Shown here: one piece after another, positions 41,849 through 50,223 of the stretch
Layout of the letters: the number at the start of each line of letters is the position of its first letter
How positions within the stretch are numbered: the first letter of the stretch is position 1
Source of the DNA: Propionispora hippei DSM 15287
Lineage (GTDB): Bacteria; Bacillota; Negativicutes; Propionisporales; Propionisporaceae
DNA: 55,358 bases
Reading direction: 5' to 3'
NCBI RefSeq assembly: GCF_900141835.1
Contig: NZ_FQZD01000027.1
Span: 1-55,358 of the forward strand
Translations under genes and position numbers: made by a program
The notes under the pieces: generated by a model
Databases searched by the model: none
The model's input: only the letters and a program-made list of their open reading frames with translations
What the model was told of the DNA's origin: nothing

Positions 41849-43021
41849 ATGTTAAAACGGTTATTAACAGGTAAGACTTTGCTGTTCTTGCTGTTGCTGG
41901 CTGCTATGGGCATGACGGCCGGGTGCGGCGATACGGCCGGCGATTCCATCAAAATCGGTATGGTCTACGAACTGACCGGCAATACGGCATCTTACGGCAC
42001 TTCGGCGGCCAACGGCGCTAATCTGGCCTTTAAGGAAATCAATGCCAACGGCGGAGTATTGGGCAAAAAGCTGGAAATCATTACGGCGGACAATAAAGGA
42101 GAACCCTCCGAGTCGGCTAACGCCATGACCAAAGTAATCACCCAGGACCGGGTAGTGGCGGTAACCGGTTTCACTGTTAGCTCCTGCGGCATTGCCGGAT
42201 CGGTGGTTGCCGAGGACAATAAGATTCCCTTTGTGGCAGCGGCTACGGTAAATCCCAAGGTAACGGTGGATGAAGCAACAGGCAAGGTGAAGGACTATAC
42301 GTTCCGGGCGTGCTTTATTGATTCCTTCCAGGGAACGGTAGGCGCTAATTTCGCCTGGAATAGTCTGAAGGCTAAGAAAGCCGCGATCATGGTGGATAAT
42401 TCCAGCGATTATAGCAAAGGGTTAGCCAAGGTATTTAAGAGCGTATATACCGAACGCGGCGGCCAAATCGTTTCCGAAGAGGCTTACCTGCAAAAAGATC
42501 AGGATTTTAAAGCTACTCTGACTACCATAAAAGCACAAAATCCGGAAATTATCTACATACCAGGCTACTACGAAGATGTGGGCAAGATTGTTAAACAGGC
42601 GCGCGAATTGGGCATCACCATACCTATTCTGGGCGGCGATGCATGGGATTCACCCCGGTTGGCTGAACTTGGCGGGGCGCAAGCATTAAATAACACGTAT
42701 TTTACCAATTTCTATTCCGTGGAAGACAAAAACCCGGTTTCCAATTCCTTTGTGGAAGCTTACCAGAAGGAATACGGGCAAGTACCTGACTCCATGGCCG
42801 CTATGGGCTATGACGCCGCTCGCTTGTTAGTGGATGCCATCAAACGGGCCAATAGCACAGATGCCAATAAAATCCGCGAGGCCCTGGCAGCTACGAAGAA
42901 CTTCCCCAGTGTAAGCGGCGAGATGAACCTGAACGAAAGCCATGATGCTGTCAGAGGCGTGGTCATCATTGAGATGAAAGACGGCAAGCAGGTCTACAAG
43001 GAAACCATCAAGCAATCCTGA
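41849..43021 (+). CDS. LivJ-type amino-acid ABC transporter substrate-binding lipoprotein (orphan)
   Basis: The 390-residue protein has a lipoprotein signal (TAGCGDTAG, cleavage before Cys). It has a type I periplasmic binding fold of the branched-chain amino-acid family: IKIGMVYELTGNTASYG, GANLAFKEINANGGVLGKKLE, VVAVTGF and MAAMGYDAARLLVDAIKRA. Usually livHMGF permease and ATPase genes follow; here a terminator and then an efflux system follow, so it must share a transporter encoded elsewhere or act as a sensor. Confidence 0.9.
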   Translation: MLKRLLTGKTLLFLLLLAAMGMTAGCGDTAGDSIKIGMVYELTGNTASYGTSAANGANLAFKEINANGGVLGKKLEIITADNKGEPSESANAMTKVITQDRVVAVTGFTVSSCGIAGSVVAEDNKIPFVAAATVNPKVTVDEATGKVKDYTFRACFIDSFQGTVGANFAWNSLKAKKAAIMVDNSSDYSKGLAKVFKSVYTERGGQIVSEEAYLQKDQDFKATLTTIKAQNPEIIYIPGYYEDVGKIVKQARELGITIPILGGDAWDSPRLAELGGAQALNNTYFTNFYSVEDKNPVSNSFVEAYQKEYGQVPDSMAAMGYDAARLLVDAIKRANSTDANKIREALAATKNFPSVSGEMNLNESHDAVRGVVIIEMKDGKQVYKETIKQS

Positions 43022-43154
43022 ACTGCCGTAACTAAGTAAATCCAAAATTTTTTTTACTGACTTAGATGAAAAAGAATCATGTGACAAATAATTTTTATTC
43101 ATGATGACCCTAAGAACATGAGAGAAATGAAAGAGAATACGTATAAGACGATTG

Positions 43155-43195
43155 AAAACTACCTGTTTGGGCCTGTTGCCTAAACAGGTAGTTTT
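43155..43195 (+). terminator. terminator of the LivJ-type gene
   Basis: AAAACTACCTGTTT (43155-43168) pairs perfectly over 14 bases with AAACAGGTAGTTTT (43182-43195), within a T6 run. Confidence 0.88.
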
Positions 43196-43249
43196 TTGTG
43201 ACTTGGCTGGCAAAAAGTACAATTGTCTTTTTTAATCAATGTTATTATA

Positions 43250-43274
43250 ATTAATAATATTAAGATTAATAATA
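43250..43274. promoter_or_regulatory. tandem ATTAATAATA repeats upstream of the EmrAB-like operon
   Basis: There are two identical 10-base AT-rich repeats with a 15-base step in the promoter region. They could bind a MarR/TetR-type regulator or act as an UP-like element. No regulator gene is adjacent. Confidence 0.3.
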
Positions 43275-43368
43275 AATAGCGCAGGAAGAAATCTCCCTGC
43301 CTATACGCTGGTCCGGGCGGCTATATGGATGCGCCGGGCTGTTGCGTTAACTAAAAGGGAGGATATAT

Positions 43369-44391
43369 ATGAGTAATAGATTCTTTCAATCCAAAAAGAA
43401 ACTGGCAGCTTTCGTCGGTGTTATCGGCGTGGCCCTGCTGGGAGGGGGAAGCTGGTGGTGGTATAACTATGCAGGTACGGTATCTACCGATGATGCCCGG
43501 GTTAAAGGTACCATTGTGACCGTAGGTGCCCGGGTTTCGGCGCGGACAACCGAGCTGCTGGTCAATGAGGGCGACCGGGTGGAGGCCGGACAGGTTGTCG
43601 CCAGACTGGATACCAAGGAATTAGCGGCGCAGGTTGACCAGGCTAAAGCCAATTTGGCCGCTGCCCAGGCTAAGCTGGCAGGCCTGCAGGCCGGAAGCCG
43701 TCCGCAGCAGGTAGCCCAGGCGGGTGCGGCCGTTGATTCGGCCGAGGCGAATGTAACCAATGCGGAAAAAGCCTATGATCGGACCAAAGCTCTGTATGAC
43801 CAAGGTGCCGTAGCGGCTCAGCAACTGGATGCCGCCTGGACCGCCCTGACGGTGGCCAAGGCGCAGTTGGCGTCCTCCAGCCAGTCGGCCAGTCTGGTGG
43901 CCGAAGGCTCACGGCAGGAAGACATCCAGGCGGCACAGGCCCAGGTGGACCAGGCGGCGGCCATGCTGCAGAATGCTCAGCTCCAATTGGAAAATGCCAC
44001 GATCATAGCCCCTATTTCCGGTGTGATTGCTCAGCGGGCGGTTAATCTAGGGGAAAGTGTGGCAATAGGCCAACCCTTATTCAATATTGTCGATTCCGAC
44101 GACATTTGGGTCGCGGCCAATATTGACGAAACGTATATCGGCAAGGTCCATGACGGACAGGCCGTGCATTTTACGGTAGACGCCTTTCCCGGCGTGAAGT
44201 TTACCGGCCTCGTGCAGGAAGTGGGGGCGGCAACCGGTTCTCAGTTTTCCCTGCTGCCCAATGAAAATACTTCCGGCAATTATACTAAGCTTACGCAGAA
44301 ACTGCCTGTGAAGATAAGTATTGCTAAAACCGGCAATACCCAGTTAAAACCGGGCATGTCGGCCGTAATTAATGTGAACGTCCGGTCTTAA
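43369..44391 (+). CDS. HlyD/EmrA-type membrane fusion protein
   Basis: The 340-residue protein has a single N-terminal membrane helix (FVGVIGVALLGGGSWWW) and a biotinyl-lipoyl-like segment (VSTDDARVKGTIVTVGARVSA). A long coiled-coil hairpin is rich in Ala and Gln (residues about 85-205). Then come the second lipoyl half (IIAPISGVIAQRAVNLGES) and beta-barrel parts. It is the adaptor for the DHA2 pump 14 bases downstream. In a diderm it would bridge toward an outer-membrane channel; none is encoded here. Confidence 0.9.
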   Translation: MSNRFFQSKKKLAAFVGVIGVALLGGGSWWWYNYAGTVSTDDARVKGTIVTVGARVSARTTELLVNEGDRVEAGQVVARLDTKELAAQVDQAKANLAAAQAKLAGLQAGSRPQQVAQAGAAVDSAEANVTNAEKAYDRTKALYDQGAVAAQQLDAAWTALTVAKAQLASSSQSASLVAEGSRQEDIQAAQAQVDQAAAMLQNAQLQLENATIIAPISGVIAQRAVNLGESVAIGQPLFNIVDSDDIWVAANIDETYIGKVHDGQAVHFTVDAFPGVKFTGLVQEVGAATGSQFSLLPNENTSGNYTKLTQKLPVKISIAKTGNTQLKPGMSAVINVNVRS

Positions 44392-44405
44392 CAGAGGTGA
44401 TGATG

Positions 44406-45989
44406 ATGGAACAAGCAATAACACAACCCAATAAATACATGGTGCTTTTGACCGTTACGCTGGGCACCATGCTGAGTTCCTATGTCAGCAGTTCGGTCAA
44501 CATTGCTCTGCCGAATATGATGCAGGTGTTTGGTTTTACGATGGATTCGGTAGTCTGGGTTTCTCTTTCCTATATGCTGCCTTACGGTTCAATTTTACCG
44601 ATTACCGGTAAACTGGGCGATCAATTTGGCCGGAAACGCATGTATTTGACCGGGCTGGCCATTTTTACCGCGGCTACCTTGCTGGTCGGTATGGCCTGGA
44701 GCAGCACGGCGCTTATCGTGTTCCGGGTCCTTCAGGGTATCGGGGCGGGGCTGCTATTCCCCAACTCTATGGCTTTGGTGTCTGATGCTTTTTCTCCGAC
44801 CGAACGGGGGCAGGCATTAGGCCTGTGGGGCGCTCTGGCAGCCGGAGGCAGTGCCCTTGGTCCGACCCTGGGCGGGCTTATTGTGGAATATCTTGATTGG
44901 CGCCTGATCTTTTATTCCATCCTACCGATATCGGCCATGGGCTTGCTATTAGGGACCAAGGTGTTGCAGGAATCCAAGACCGGGCAGAGTAAAGCCAAAA
45001 TTGACTATGCCGGTGGCGCTTTGCTGGTAATCAGCTTGATTTGCCTGATGCTGGTGCTTAATCAGGGCTCGGATGAAGGCTGGACATCCTTCTATATTCT
45101 GGGCCTGGCGGCCGTAGCGGTACTGTCTATGGCGGCATTTTTCGTGGTAGAACAACGAACGGCGGCACCGATGGTGGATTTGGCCCTGTTTAAAAATGTT
45201 ACGTTTACCGTGTCCAATATCGTTGGCTTTCTGTCTTTTATGGCCATGTATGGCGGATTGTTTCTTCTGCCGTTTTATCTACGCAATGTTCAGGGCTTTA
45301 TCGCGATTAAGGCGGGAATATCCATGCTGCCTCTGACACTTTCCATGATTTTGCTGGCGCCCCTGGGCGGCCGGCTGGCCGGGCAATACGGCTCAAGAAT
45401 TCCGGCCTCTTTGGGAATGTCCATTATGGCGTTGGCCCTGTTTTCTTTCCGCCTGCTCGATGCCCGGACGCCGTACTCGCATATTGCGGTGACGCTTGTT
45501 TTCATGGGGGTCGGACTGGCCTTGACCATGTCGCCTTTATCGAACGGGGTTATGGGAACATTAAGCAAAGACAAACTGGGAGTCGGGTCAGGTGTGTTTA
45601 ACCTGTTTAAAAATGTTGGCGGCAGCGTAGGCGTTGCAATTATGGGGACTTTGCTGGACACCAGGCAACTGGTGCACAGCGCAACCTATCGGAATTACCT
45701 GGACAGCGGGTCCCATCTGGTAACTTCCGCGCTGGCGGCACTGCAGAACAACTTTATTCTGGACGGCATGTCACCGGCGGCAGCCAAGCTGCTGGCTTTG
45801 AGCAGCTTGCAGGGGATGGTCTCCCAGCAGGCGGCAGTTGCCGCCTTTGACGATGTGTTTCTGATTACCGCCGTATTGTGTGCGGCAGGCATTCTGCCGG
45901 CACTGTTCATTCGTGATACCAAAAGTCAACCGGCTGAGGAGAAATCCGGTAAGCTGCCGGAGCAACTGCCTTTGCCGGATAGTGTATAA
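44406..45989 (+). CDS. EmrB-type DHA2 multidrug efflux transporter
   Basis: The protein of about 527 residues has about 14 helices: SSYVSSSVNIALPNM in helix 1, GKLGDQFGRKRMYLTG (motif A) and GGSALGPTLGGLIVEYLDW (motif C). It pairs with the EmrA-like adaptor. The ATG at 44406 is spaced six bases from AGAGGTG; earlier in-frame ATGs overlap that site. A hairpin terminator follows. Confidence 0.9.
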   Translation: MEQAITQPNKYMVLLTVTLGTMLSSYVSSSVNIALPNMMQVFGFTMDSVVWVSLSYMLPYGSILPITGKLGDQFGRKRMYLTGLAIFTAATLLVGMAWSSTALIVFRVLQGIGAGLLFPNSMALVSDAFSPTERGQALGLWGALAAGGSALGPTLGGLIVEYLDWRLIFYSILPISAMGLLLGTKVLQESKTGQSKAKIDYAGGALLVISLICLMLVLNQGSDEGWTSFYILGLAAVAVLSMAAFFVVEQRTAAPMVDLALFKNVTFTVSNIVGFLSFMAMYGGLFLLPFYLRNVQGFIAIKAGISMLPLTLSMILLAPLGGRLAGQYGSRIPASLGMSIMALALFSFRLLDARTPYSHIAVTLVFMGVGLALTMSPLSNGVMGTLSKDKLGVGSGVFNLFKNVGGSVGVAIMGTLLDTRQLVHSATYRNYLDSGSHLVTSALAALQNNFILDGMSPAAAKLLALSSLQGMVSQQAAVAAFDDVFLITAVLCAAGILPALFIRDTKSQPAEEKSGKLPEQLPLPDSV

Positions 45990-46009
45990 AACCAATTTGG
46001 TTCATAGCC

Positions 46010-46064
46010 AAAGAGCCAGGACGGGAATTTTCGGCTTATGCCGGAACTCACGTTTTGGCTCTTT
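46010..46064 (+). terminator. terminator of the EmrAB-like operon
   Basis: AAAGAGCCA (46010-46018) pairs with TGGCTCTTT (46056-46064), with an inner CGGC/GCCG hairpin, then TTTG. Confidence 0.78.
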
Positions 46065-46179
46065 TTGATTTATATTTTGCAATCATCAGGGAATAGTAAG
46101 CAAGTATAGTCTTTTTCCGGATATTTGTTGCGGACGATGAAAATCGGATGAAAAGGGTGTAAAAGCGGAGGTGCAAACC

Positions 46180-47264
46180 ATGAGGTTTGGCATTGTAGGG
46201 CCTATATCAAAAGATACGATTAACCGCGCGCCGGGAGAAACGACAAGCAAGTTCGGTGCCGTTGCCTATAGTGCAACCGTGCTGGCCAAGCTGCTGGAAA
46301 GTGCGGAAGATGATATCCTTTGTCTGTCCCACGTGGCGGCAGCCGACAGGGAAGCGGTGTTAGCGCTGCTTGATTTCCCCAATATCCGGCTTTGTGGTTT
46401 GGACGGACCGGCGAATAGAGGAACGGAAATTGAGCTGCAGTACCTAAACCGGCATGAGCGGATCAGTAAGCAGACACAGGTTATGACGCCGGTTTCCTTC
46501 GCAGAAATGGAACAATTGACTAACCGGGATTATGTTATATTGATGCCGTTAAACGATACGGATATTCCCCTGGCAACGGTCAGGCGGTTTCGGCAAAGCT
46601 CGGAGGCGACTATATTCCTGGATATTCATGGCCTGCTTACCGGAGTTGACCATTCCGGCAAACGGTATAGAAAACAGTGGGCTAAGGAGGCGGAATGGCT
46701 GCAGGCGATTGATATTTTAAAAATGAACGAGCACGAAGCATCCTGGGCTGCGGGATGCAGTCTCAGCACGTTTCCGGAGCATTTGGATTATGCCGTCAGG
46801 ATGTGCAAAGCGGGCTGACGGCTTGCTGGATTACCTTTGGCAGCCAAGCCTCTTTGGTTGTCTGGAAACGGCAGCAGCGATTGTTCTGGGCCAAAGTACC
46901 GGTCAGTGATACGGGACAAGTGGTGGATACTATTGGCTGCGGCGACGCCGCGTCAGCCGGCTTCATTTATGCCTATTCCAGACTGCAGAGTCCGATTATG
47001 GCGGTAGTAATGGGTAATTTGCTTGGCTCGGTCAAGGCCTCCCTGTATGATGCCAAAGGCTTTCCCACCAGGCTGGAAGCGCAGGACATGCTGTACCGGC
47101 ATTACCGCAGTTATTTTCACAACTTGCTTGATGAGTTTTTGTCACAGCAGCATGTCATTGTACACGAAATAAAAGAGGGGGATCGGGATGAAAATTTTAT
47201 GTACAGCCCAAATGGGAGCAGCTACGATCATGGGTCAGGCCATGAGAGTCATAGCCATCGCTAA
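46180..47264 (+). pseudogene. PfkB-family sugar kinase split by a frameshift
   Basis: The first part (MRFGIVGPISKDTINR to DYAVRMCKAG, stop TGA at 46816) is the N-terminal two thirds of a PfkB kinase, including KMNEHEASW. In the -1 frame the chain continues exactly where it should (LTACWITFGSQASLVVW). It carries the catalytic signature DTIGCGDAASAGF and runs to 47264, overlapping the glycosyltransferase gene by 77 bases. One extra G in the GGG run at 46812-46814 would join the halves. Both halves are well conserved, so this is a recent mutation, a sequencing error, or programmed frameshifting, although no classical slippery heptamer was seen. GCGGAGGTG before the ATG supports the start. Confidence 0.75.
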
Positions 47265-48393
47265 GACTTTGCAGCGGCGGGGGCATGACGTCAAGTTTAT
47301 TGCCGCGGGAAAAATGATTCCGGTAATACGGAATTTTGGCCTTGACGTGCTGGAAGCTGACAATATGCCGGATATACATCATGCAGGTACGTTACAGGAT
47401 TTGAAGGCAGAACCGTCTGAAGCGACGCTGACCCAGATGAAGGAACTGCTGGAAAAGATGGTGGAACTGGAACGCACTATGGCAAAAAAGGTCTGCCCTG
47501 ATCTTATTGTAAGCGGCACGGTTAGCGGTGCCACCGTGGCCCGTTCGCTGGGAATCCCCTCAGCCCTGGTCTTTTTGCAGCCCCATGGACAAAAGACTGT
47601 CCAGATGGTCAGTAAATTTATAAACCGTCAGGGAGCAGCGGAGAAACAAACCGGAACTTCCCTGCAAAGCATGTTGAGGGCAGCCGACCTGATTATCCTG
47701 GAGGGAATGCCGGAGCTTGGCGGAGATCTGGCAATGGATTTTTTCGGTGCCGGGCTGGGAGGGATAAAGGAAAAGATCCGCTTTTGCGGACCGCTGCTGG
47801 TGGAGTCGCCGGACCAATTGCCGGACCGGTTTTTGCTCAAGCAAAAGCATCTTGGCAACGGGGAACGAAACCTGGCCTATATAACCATAGGCGGCGGGTC
47901 GCCCTTGATTGGCGAGCAGTTTTTGGCGACCGTATTAAAAGCACTGCAATTAACACCCGATATTACCGGCGTTGTAGCCACCGGTCTTGCCATATCGCCG
48001 AATACCATTAAGGCATACCGGCCGCCGGTCAATGCGATGGTTAAAGGCTTTGTACCGGGGACAGAGCTGATCAAAGCCAGTGATGTAACGGTTTTTCATG
48101 GCGGCTCTTCCACGCTGATGAGCTGTATTGCCTGTGGCAGTCCGGCCGTAGTGATACCTTCCATGGGTGAGCAGGAGGATAACGCTGCCGTCATGGCCCG
48201 GTTCCAGGCCGGCATCGTGCTGGAGAAAGCTTCATTAACGCCGGACAAACTGGCAGAGGCCATGCAGACCGTCATCCGGTCGGAGTCATACCGGACAGGG
48301 GCTCAGGCTCTCAAACGGCTGGGGGACGCATACGGCGGCGCAGAGGAAGCCGCCAATTGGGTCGAACAGCTTGCGGGAGGGGGACAGCGATGA
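47188..48393 (+). CDS. glycosyltransferase (GT1/GT28-like, GT-B fold)
   Basis: The 401-residue protein has an N-terminal acceptor domain (MKILCTAQMGAATIMGQAMR; LQRRGHDVKFIAAG) and a C-terminal nucleotide-sugar domain. The latter has YITIGGGSPLIG, VKGFVPGTELIKASDVTVFHGG and SSTLMSCIACGSPAVVIPS followed by EQEDNA, the usual UDP-sugar-binding pattern of this group. It has no signal or membrane segments, so it is cytosolic or peripheral. It overlaps the kinase before it and, by four bases, the nucleotidyltransferase after it, so the three are translated together. Confidence 0.85.
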   Translation: MKILCTAQMGAATIMGQAMRVIAIAKTLQRRGHDVKFIAAGKMIPVIRNFGLDVLEADNMPDIHHAGTLQDLKAEPSEATLTQMKELLEKMVELERTMAKKVCPDLIVSGTVSGATVARSLGIPSALVFLQPHGQKTVQMVSKFINRQGAAEKQTGTSLQSMLRAADLIILEGMPELGGDLAMDFFGAGLGGIKEKIRFCGPLLVESPDQLPDRFLLKQKHLGNGERNLAYITIGGGSPLIGEQFLATVLKALQLTPDITGVVATGLAISPNTIKAYRPPVNAMVKGFVPGTELIKASDVTVFHGGSSTLMSCIACGSPAVVIPSMGEQEDNAAVMARFQAGIVLEKASLTPDKLAEAMQTVIRSESYRTGAQALKRLGDAYGGAEEAANWVEQLAGGGQR

Positions 48394-49154
48394 AAGCCTT
48401 AATTTTAGCTGCCGGCCGCGGTTCCCGGCTGAGGCCGATTACCGACTATATACCCAAGCCCTTGGTACCGCTGCAGGGGAAACCGCTTCTGGAGTGGATT
48501 CTTCTTGGGTTGGCAGCCTACGGTATCCGGGAGTACGTGATAGCAACCAGTTATTTGGCAGAACAGATAGAAAACTATTTTGGTGATGGAAAGCGGTGGG
48601 GAGTTGAGATTGCCTACAGCCGCGGCAACGCGCCGGCCGGAAAGGCCGGCGAAGTATGGCGGTGCCGTGAGCTGTTGGCTAAGGAGCCCCGGTTTCTGGT
48701 TGTGCCCGGCGATACGCTGTGTCAGCTTAATTACTGTGAATTTATGGACTTTCATACCCGGACGCAAGGGGTGGTTTCGGTGGCCTTATCCAGCCGCTAC
48801 CGGCTGGAGGTGGGCGTGGCCGAGGTGGATCAGGCGAACCGGATTACCGGATTTTTGGAGAAAGCAAACCTGGATCGTCCGGTAAGTACGGGAACTTATT
48901 TATTGGAGCAAAGCATTTTTCCTTATATCGAAAGATTTGCGCCGGAGAAGCATGAGGTGGATTTACCGGCCCAGGTCTTTCCTGTTTTGCTGCAGGAGGG
49001 AAAGGGCGTGTACGGTTTTGTACGGGACTATGCCTGGTGGGATATTGGCAGGGTCAATGATTATGAGGCGATTGCCCACTTGCCTCCTCATGAGGCCCCG
49101 GCCGTACTGGCTCCCGGCAGGCCGATAAACCCAAAAGAAGGCCGGCAGACTTAA
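48390..49154 (+). CDS. sugar-phosphate nucleotidyltransferase
   Basis: The 254-residue protein has the GT-A nucleotidyltransferase signature LILAAGRGSRLRPITDYIPKPLVPL, with the catalytic G-x-G-x-R-L and Lys. Next come FLVVPGDTL (metal Asp), GVAEVD, ITGFLEK and WWDIGRVNDYEAI. It charges a sugar 1-phosphate with UTP, dTTP, GTP or CTP; the base cannot be told. With the kinase and glycosyltransferase it forms a sugar activation and transfer set. Its stop overlaps the convergent deacetylase gene by four bases. Confidence 0.88.
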   Translation: MKALILAAGRGSRLRPITDYIPKPLVPLQGKPLLEWILLGLAAYGIREYVIATSYLAEQIENYFGDGKRWGVEIAYSRGNAPAGKAGEVWRCRELLAKEPRFLVVPGDTLCQLNYCEFMDFHTRTQGVVSVALSSRYRLEVGVAEVDQANRITGFLEKANLDRPVSTGTYLLEQSIFPYIERFAPEKHEVDLPAQVFPVLLQEGKGVYGFVRDYAWWDIGRVNDYEAIAHLPPHEAPAVLAPGRPINPKEGRQT

Positions 49155-49978
49155 GGAATATAAATTAAGTCTGCCAGCCGGGAAGCGCCACAGTTGGTTA
49201 ATAGTATTTTTAAGGTTTGCAGGCTGTTCCAAAGGCGGGTTAGCTTAAGACGCAGCCAAAAGTGGAAAAAGGTATGAGGCAGTTCAAAAACGGGAATCCG
49301 GTTTAAGGTATAAAAATTGGAATTTGTTCTGTCACGCCCCAGGTTAATCGTGAAAGCGGCCCGATAGCCAGCCTGTTTGGCTAGCTCAATCACCTGGTTG
49401 TTGTAAAAGCCTCCCGGATAGGCCAGATACTCCACTTTTTTTGACAAATGCTGTTCAATGGCCTTACGGGACCGGGTGAGCTGCGCGAGCACCTCGCTAT
49501 CCGAGGCTTTGGTCAGCATGATATGTGTTGCCGTATGCGACTGAAACTGTATGCCGCTGCCGGCCATTTCTTTTATCTGCTGCCAGGTCAGATATTGGCT
49601 GTTATGATCGACAAAATCGGTGATGAGAAAAATAGTGGCGGTAAAATTGTATTTTTTTAGAATAGGGTAGGCTTCCTGATAATTGTCTTCATAGCCGTCG
49701 TCAAAGGTAATTAAAACGGGATTGGGCGGCAGTGGTTTGCCGTATTGCAGATAGTCCAGCAATTGATCAGGTGTGATGGAGTTGTAGCCGGCTTTGGCCA
49801 AATAAGACATTTGGGCGTCAAACTCCTGCGAGCTGATCGCCAATAAGACATGGTTGTGGTTGTTGACCTCATGATAGTTCAGTACGGGAACGCCGGGAAC
49901 AAAAAAGAACAGATAAGCGATTCCGGCTGTAACGAGAGCAAGGCTGCCGAGAGCAACGTATAAAAACAGGCGTTTCAT
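49151..49978 (-). CDS. membrane-anchored polysaccharide deacetylase
   Basis: The 275-residue CE4 protein has an N-terminal signal-anchor (LFLYVALGSLALVTAGIAYLF), then VLNYHEVNNHNHV, TFDDGYEDNYQEAYPIL (metal Asp-Asp), SHTATHIML (His pair) and AYPGGFYNNQVIELA. It is a paralogue of the product of 4750-5526, but with an anchor instead of a Tat signal. It is convergent with, and slightly overlaps, the glycan cassette, so it may modify the same polymer. Confidence 0.88.
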   Translation of the reverse strand: MKRLFLYVALGSLALVTAGIAYLFFFVPGVPVLNYHEVNNHNHVLLAISSQEFDAQMSYLAKAGYNSITPDQLLDYLQYGKPLPPNPVLITFDDGYEDNYQEAYPILKKYNFTATIFLITDFVDHNSQYLTWQQIKEMAGSGIQFQSHTATHIMLTKASDSEVLAQLTRSRKAIEQHLSKKVEYLAYPGGFYNNQVIELAKQAGYRAAFTINLGRDRTNSNFYTLNRIPVFELPHTFFHFWLRLKLTRLWNSLQTLKILLTNCGASRLADLIYIP

Positions 49979-50136
49979 GTAGCTACGCGATCCTTTCTAT
50001 AAAGAAATAGAGAATCATTACTTCCGTATCATTTAATTCAACAAGACCAGGAGCATTCCTGTCGGATTTTCCTGGAATTTATCGTGATTGATAGAAAGAA
50101 AGCTAAAAGAATGGCTTGATAAATAATATGACAATA

Positions 50137-50166
50137 TTGCCTATTTGATGTAACAAAGGCTACAAT
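50137..50166 (+). promoter_or_regulatory. promoter of the DUF362 gene
   Basis: TTGCCT (50137-50142), an 18-base spacer and TACAAT (50161-50166) lie about 58 bases before the start codon. Confidence 0.5.
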
Positions 50167-50223
50167 AGAAGAGGAACAGTTATATGCGGTTTCGAAACAA
50201 ACGAAGCCTGGGAGGAGGATAAG

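Larger units (their letters stand above)
43022..43368. other. 347-base spacer: terminator plus AT-rich promoter with tandem repeats
   Basis: It holds the terminator at 43155-43195 and a very AT-rich stretch with ATTAATAATA twice, 15 bases apart (43250, 43265), before the EmrA-like gene. No gene was seen. Confidence 0.6.
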
